A stretch of DNA of 64,000 nucleotides from positions 62,001-126,000 of the forward strand of contig CALUVT010000003.1 in the NCBI GenBank assembly GCA_944324345.1, given 5' to 3'. The stretch's first letter is position 1; the number at the start of each line of letters is the position of its first letter. Of this stretch, positions 63,111 to 64,000 are shown in pieces. The notes below the pieces were generated by a model that had not been told where the DNA came from, did no database searches, and saw only the letters and a program-made list of their open reading frames with translations. Position numbers and translations under genes: made by a program. The DNA comes from Candidatus Gastranaerophilales bacterium (GTDB taxonomy: Bacteria; Cyanobacteriota; Vampirovibrionia; Gastranaerophilales; Gastranaerophilaceae).

Positions 63111-63139
63111 TTTACAAAAATAACTCAATATGCTAAAAT
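63111..63139 (+). promoter_or_regulatory. Promoter of leaderless galM
   Basis: TTTACA (63111-63116), 17 bases, then TGC-TAAAAT (63131-63139, extended -10). The -10 ends nine bases before ATG 63149, so the transcript would start at or within about three bases of the codon; no Shine-Dalgarno is present. Confidence 0.6.
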
Positions 63140-63148
63140 ACTAATATT

Positions 63149-64000
63149 ATGGTAAATTTAACGATTTTGGAACTTGGAGCACTTGATGGCAAGACTATAA
63201 AATCTTTTAATTTAAAATCAAGGGAAATCGAAGTTGAGTTAACAAATTATGGAGCATCTATACTTTCTATCAAAGTCCCTGACAATACAGGGAAAATGAC
63301 AGATGTAGTTTTGGGTTACAAAAACATAGAAGATTATTTTAAATCTGACAAATTCTTGGGAGCTACTGTCGGACGTTCTGCAAATAGAATCAAAGGTGGG
63401 ATTGCAGAAATTAAAGGGGAAAAAATTCAGCTTTCACTAAATGATGGTGGAAATCATATCCACGGAGGTTTTTGCGGTCTTAATAAAAAAGTTTGGGACT
63501 ACATACAGATAGAAAACGGTATTAAATTTTCATACCTAAGTCTTGATGGGGAAGAAGGTTATCCGGGAAACTTAAAAATTGAAGTTTCGTACACAGTAGA
63601 AAATTCGTCTTTACAAATAAATTATCGAGCAACATCCGACAAAGATACAATTTTCAACCCAACAAATCATACATATTTTAATCTAAGCGGACACGGAGAT
63701 ATATTGAATCAATATGTCCAAATAAATTCTGATTTTTATACAGAAAATGATGAAAAATCTTTACCCAACAGGAAAATCTGTTCCGTAAAAAATACACCAA
63801 TGGATTTTAGACAATTCAAAAAAATCAAAGATGATATAGAAAGTGATTTTGACCAGATTATATATGGCAAAGGTTTTGACAATAATTGGGTAGTAAAAGA
63901 TTTCAACGGATATATAAAATCTGCAGCAAAAGCATATTCTCCCGATAACGGGATAAAATTAGAAGTTTTGACAGATTTGCCAGGTATCCAATTTTACAGC
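63149..64000 (+). CDS. galM: Aldose 1-epimerase (3' end cut by window)
   Basis: 284 codons are visible; the C-terminus lies beyond the window. NYGASILSIKVPD (about 34-46), DVVLGY (about 54-59), GATVGRSANRIKGG (about 72-85, substrate Arg), NHIHGG (catalytic His region, about 105-110) and PTNHTYFNLSG (about 172-182) are GalM motifs. It interconverts alpha and beta anomers of aldohexoses, chiefly galactose. The start is supported by alignment to the family beginning and by a leaderless promoter. A catalytic Glu expected later is outside view. Confidence 0.93.
   Translation, partial: MVNLTILELGALDGKTIKSFNLKSREIEVELTNYGASILSIKVPDNTGKMTDVVLGYKNIEDYFKSDKFLGATVGRSANRIKGGIAEIKGEKIQLSLNDGGNHIHGGFCGLNKKVWDYIQIENGIKFSYLSLDGEEGYPGNLKIEVSYTVENSSLQINYRATSDKDTIFNPTNHTYFNLSGHGDILNQYVQINSDFYTENDEKSLPNRKICSVKNTPMDFRQFKKIKDDIESDFDQIIYGKGFDNNWVVKDFNGYIKSAAKAYSPDNGIKLEVLTDLPGIQFYS

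Overview
ORGANISM. The window is AT-rich and gene-dense (about 66 protein genes; no rRNA, tRNA, insertion sequence, prophage or CRISPR array seen). It codes for a Gram-negative style envelope (Kdo-forming kdsD/kdsC, a TolC-type outer-membrane factor with an EmrAB-like pump) together with a MurT-like Mur ligase, an orphan NarL-type response regulator, Rex, an Fe-S serine dehydratase, ATP-dependent PEP carboxykinase and type IV prepilin-like proteins with a NLAEVLITLG leader. With several proteins carrying a short N-terminal F-T-G-K type motif, this looks most like an uncultured gut Gastranaerophilales / Vampirovibrionia ('Melainabacteria') genome. That placement is an inference from gene content and protein style; no search was run.

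LAYOUT. 1-5273 (mostly minus): partial flavoprotein, sugar-porter MFS, radical SAM protein, a secreted unknown and a TolC-like factor. 5322-8456 (plus): marR-hlyD-emrB efflux operon, divergent from tolC over a perfect inverted repeat. 8459-12040 (minus): a prepilin gene broken by a G10 tract, an NhaD/ArsB-type permease, a membrane-anchored ADP-ribosyltransferase-like protein and a small STAS-like protein. 12147-14831: kdsD-kdsC-queD-uppP. 14926-20262: two related membrane proteins overlapping a GH13 enzyme. 20372-23375: panD, yajQ, a small membrane protein, rplT-rpmI, a metallo-hydrolase. 23441-28957 (minus): murC-murB-ddl-ftsQ-nadE. 29097-34900: GNAT-like protein, leuS, a secreted protein, lspA-rluD-lapA. 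34940-36390: four small envelope-type proteins. 36473-38825: murT-pdxJ-zinc-ribbon protein. 38826-40714: a regulatory intergenic region, rex, coaX and a small protein. 40822-42370: sdaAB-sdaAA. 42371-42977: a 46-codon gene and a minus-strand structured RNA candidate. 42978-46669: surE, then HEAT-queC-DUF366-SPOR. 46749-49202: CheR-like protein and two F-T-G-K membrane proteins. 49397-51836: nadB-nadC. 52004-57105: small membrane protein, response regulator, SulP transporter, secreted ankyrin protein, flippase. 57102-64000: large unknown, pckA, a sigma-70-like protein fused to seven 36-residue mTERF-like repeats, an ICMT-like methyltransferase and partial galM.

HOW IT FITS TOGETHER. Much of the window serves the envelope: peptidoglycan precursors and division (murC, murB, ddl, ftsQ, murT, uppP), Kdo, lipoprotein processing (lspA), efflux and a flippase. 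Cofactor supply is a second theme: NAD (nadB, nadC, nadE), CoA (panD, coaX), PLP (pdxJ) and queuosine (queD, queC). Rex, PEPCK and serine dehydratase suit a fermentative, anaerobic life.

MOST UNUSUAL. (1) The sigma-like/mTERF-like fusion at 60597-62435, whose repeats are spaced at exactly 36 residues. (2) The G10 tract in the prepilin leader, one base away from an open frame. (3) A 120-nt structured RNA candidate on the minus strand at 42704-42826 with repeated ACGAGGAA motifs. (4) A cluster of AACTAATTC sites upstream of a short terminated transcript and leaderless rex. (5) An NAD synthetase whose glutaminase domain has lost its catalytic residues.
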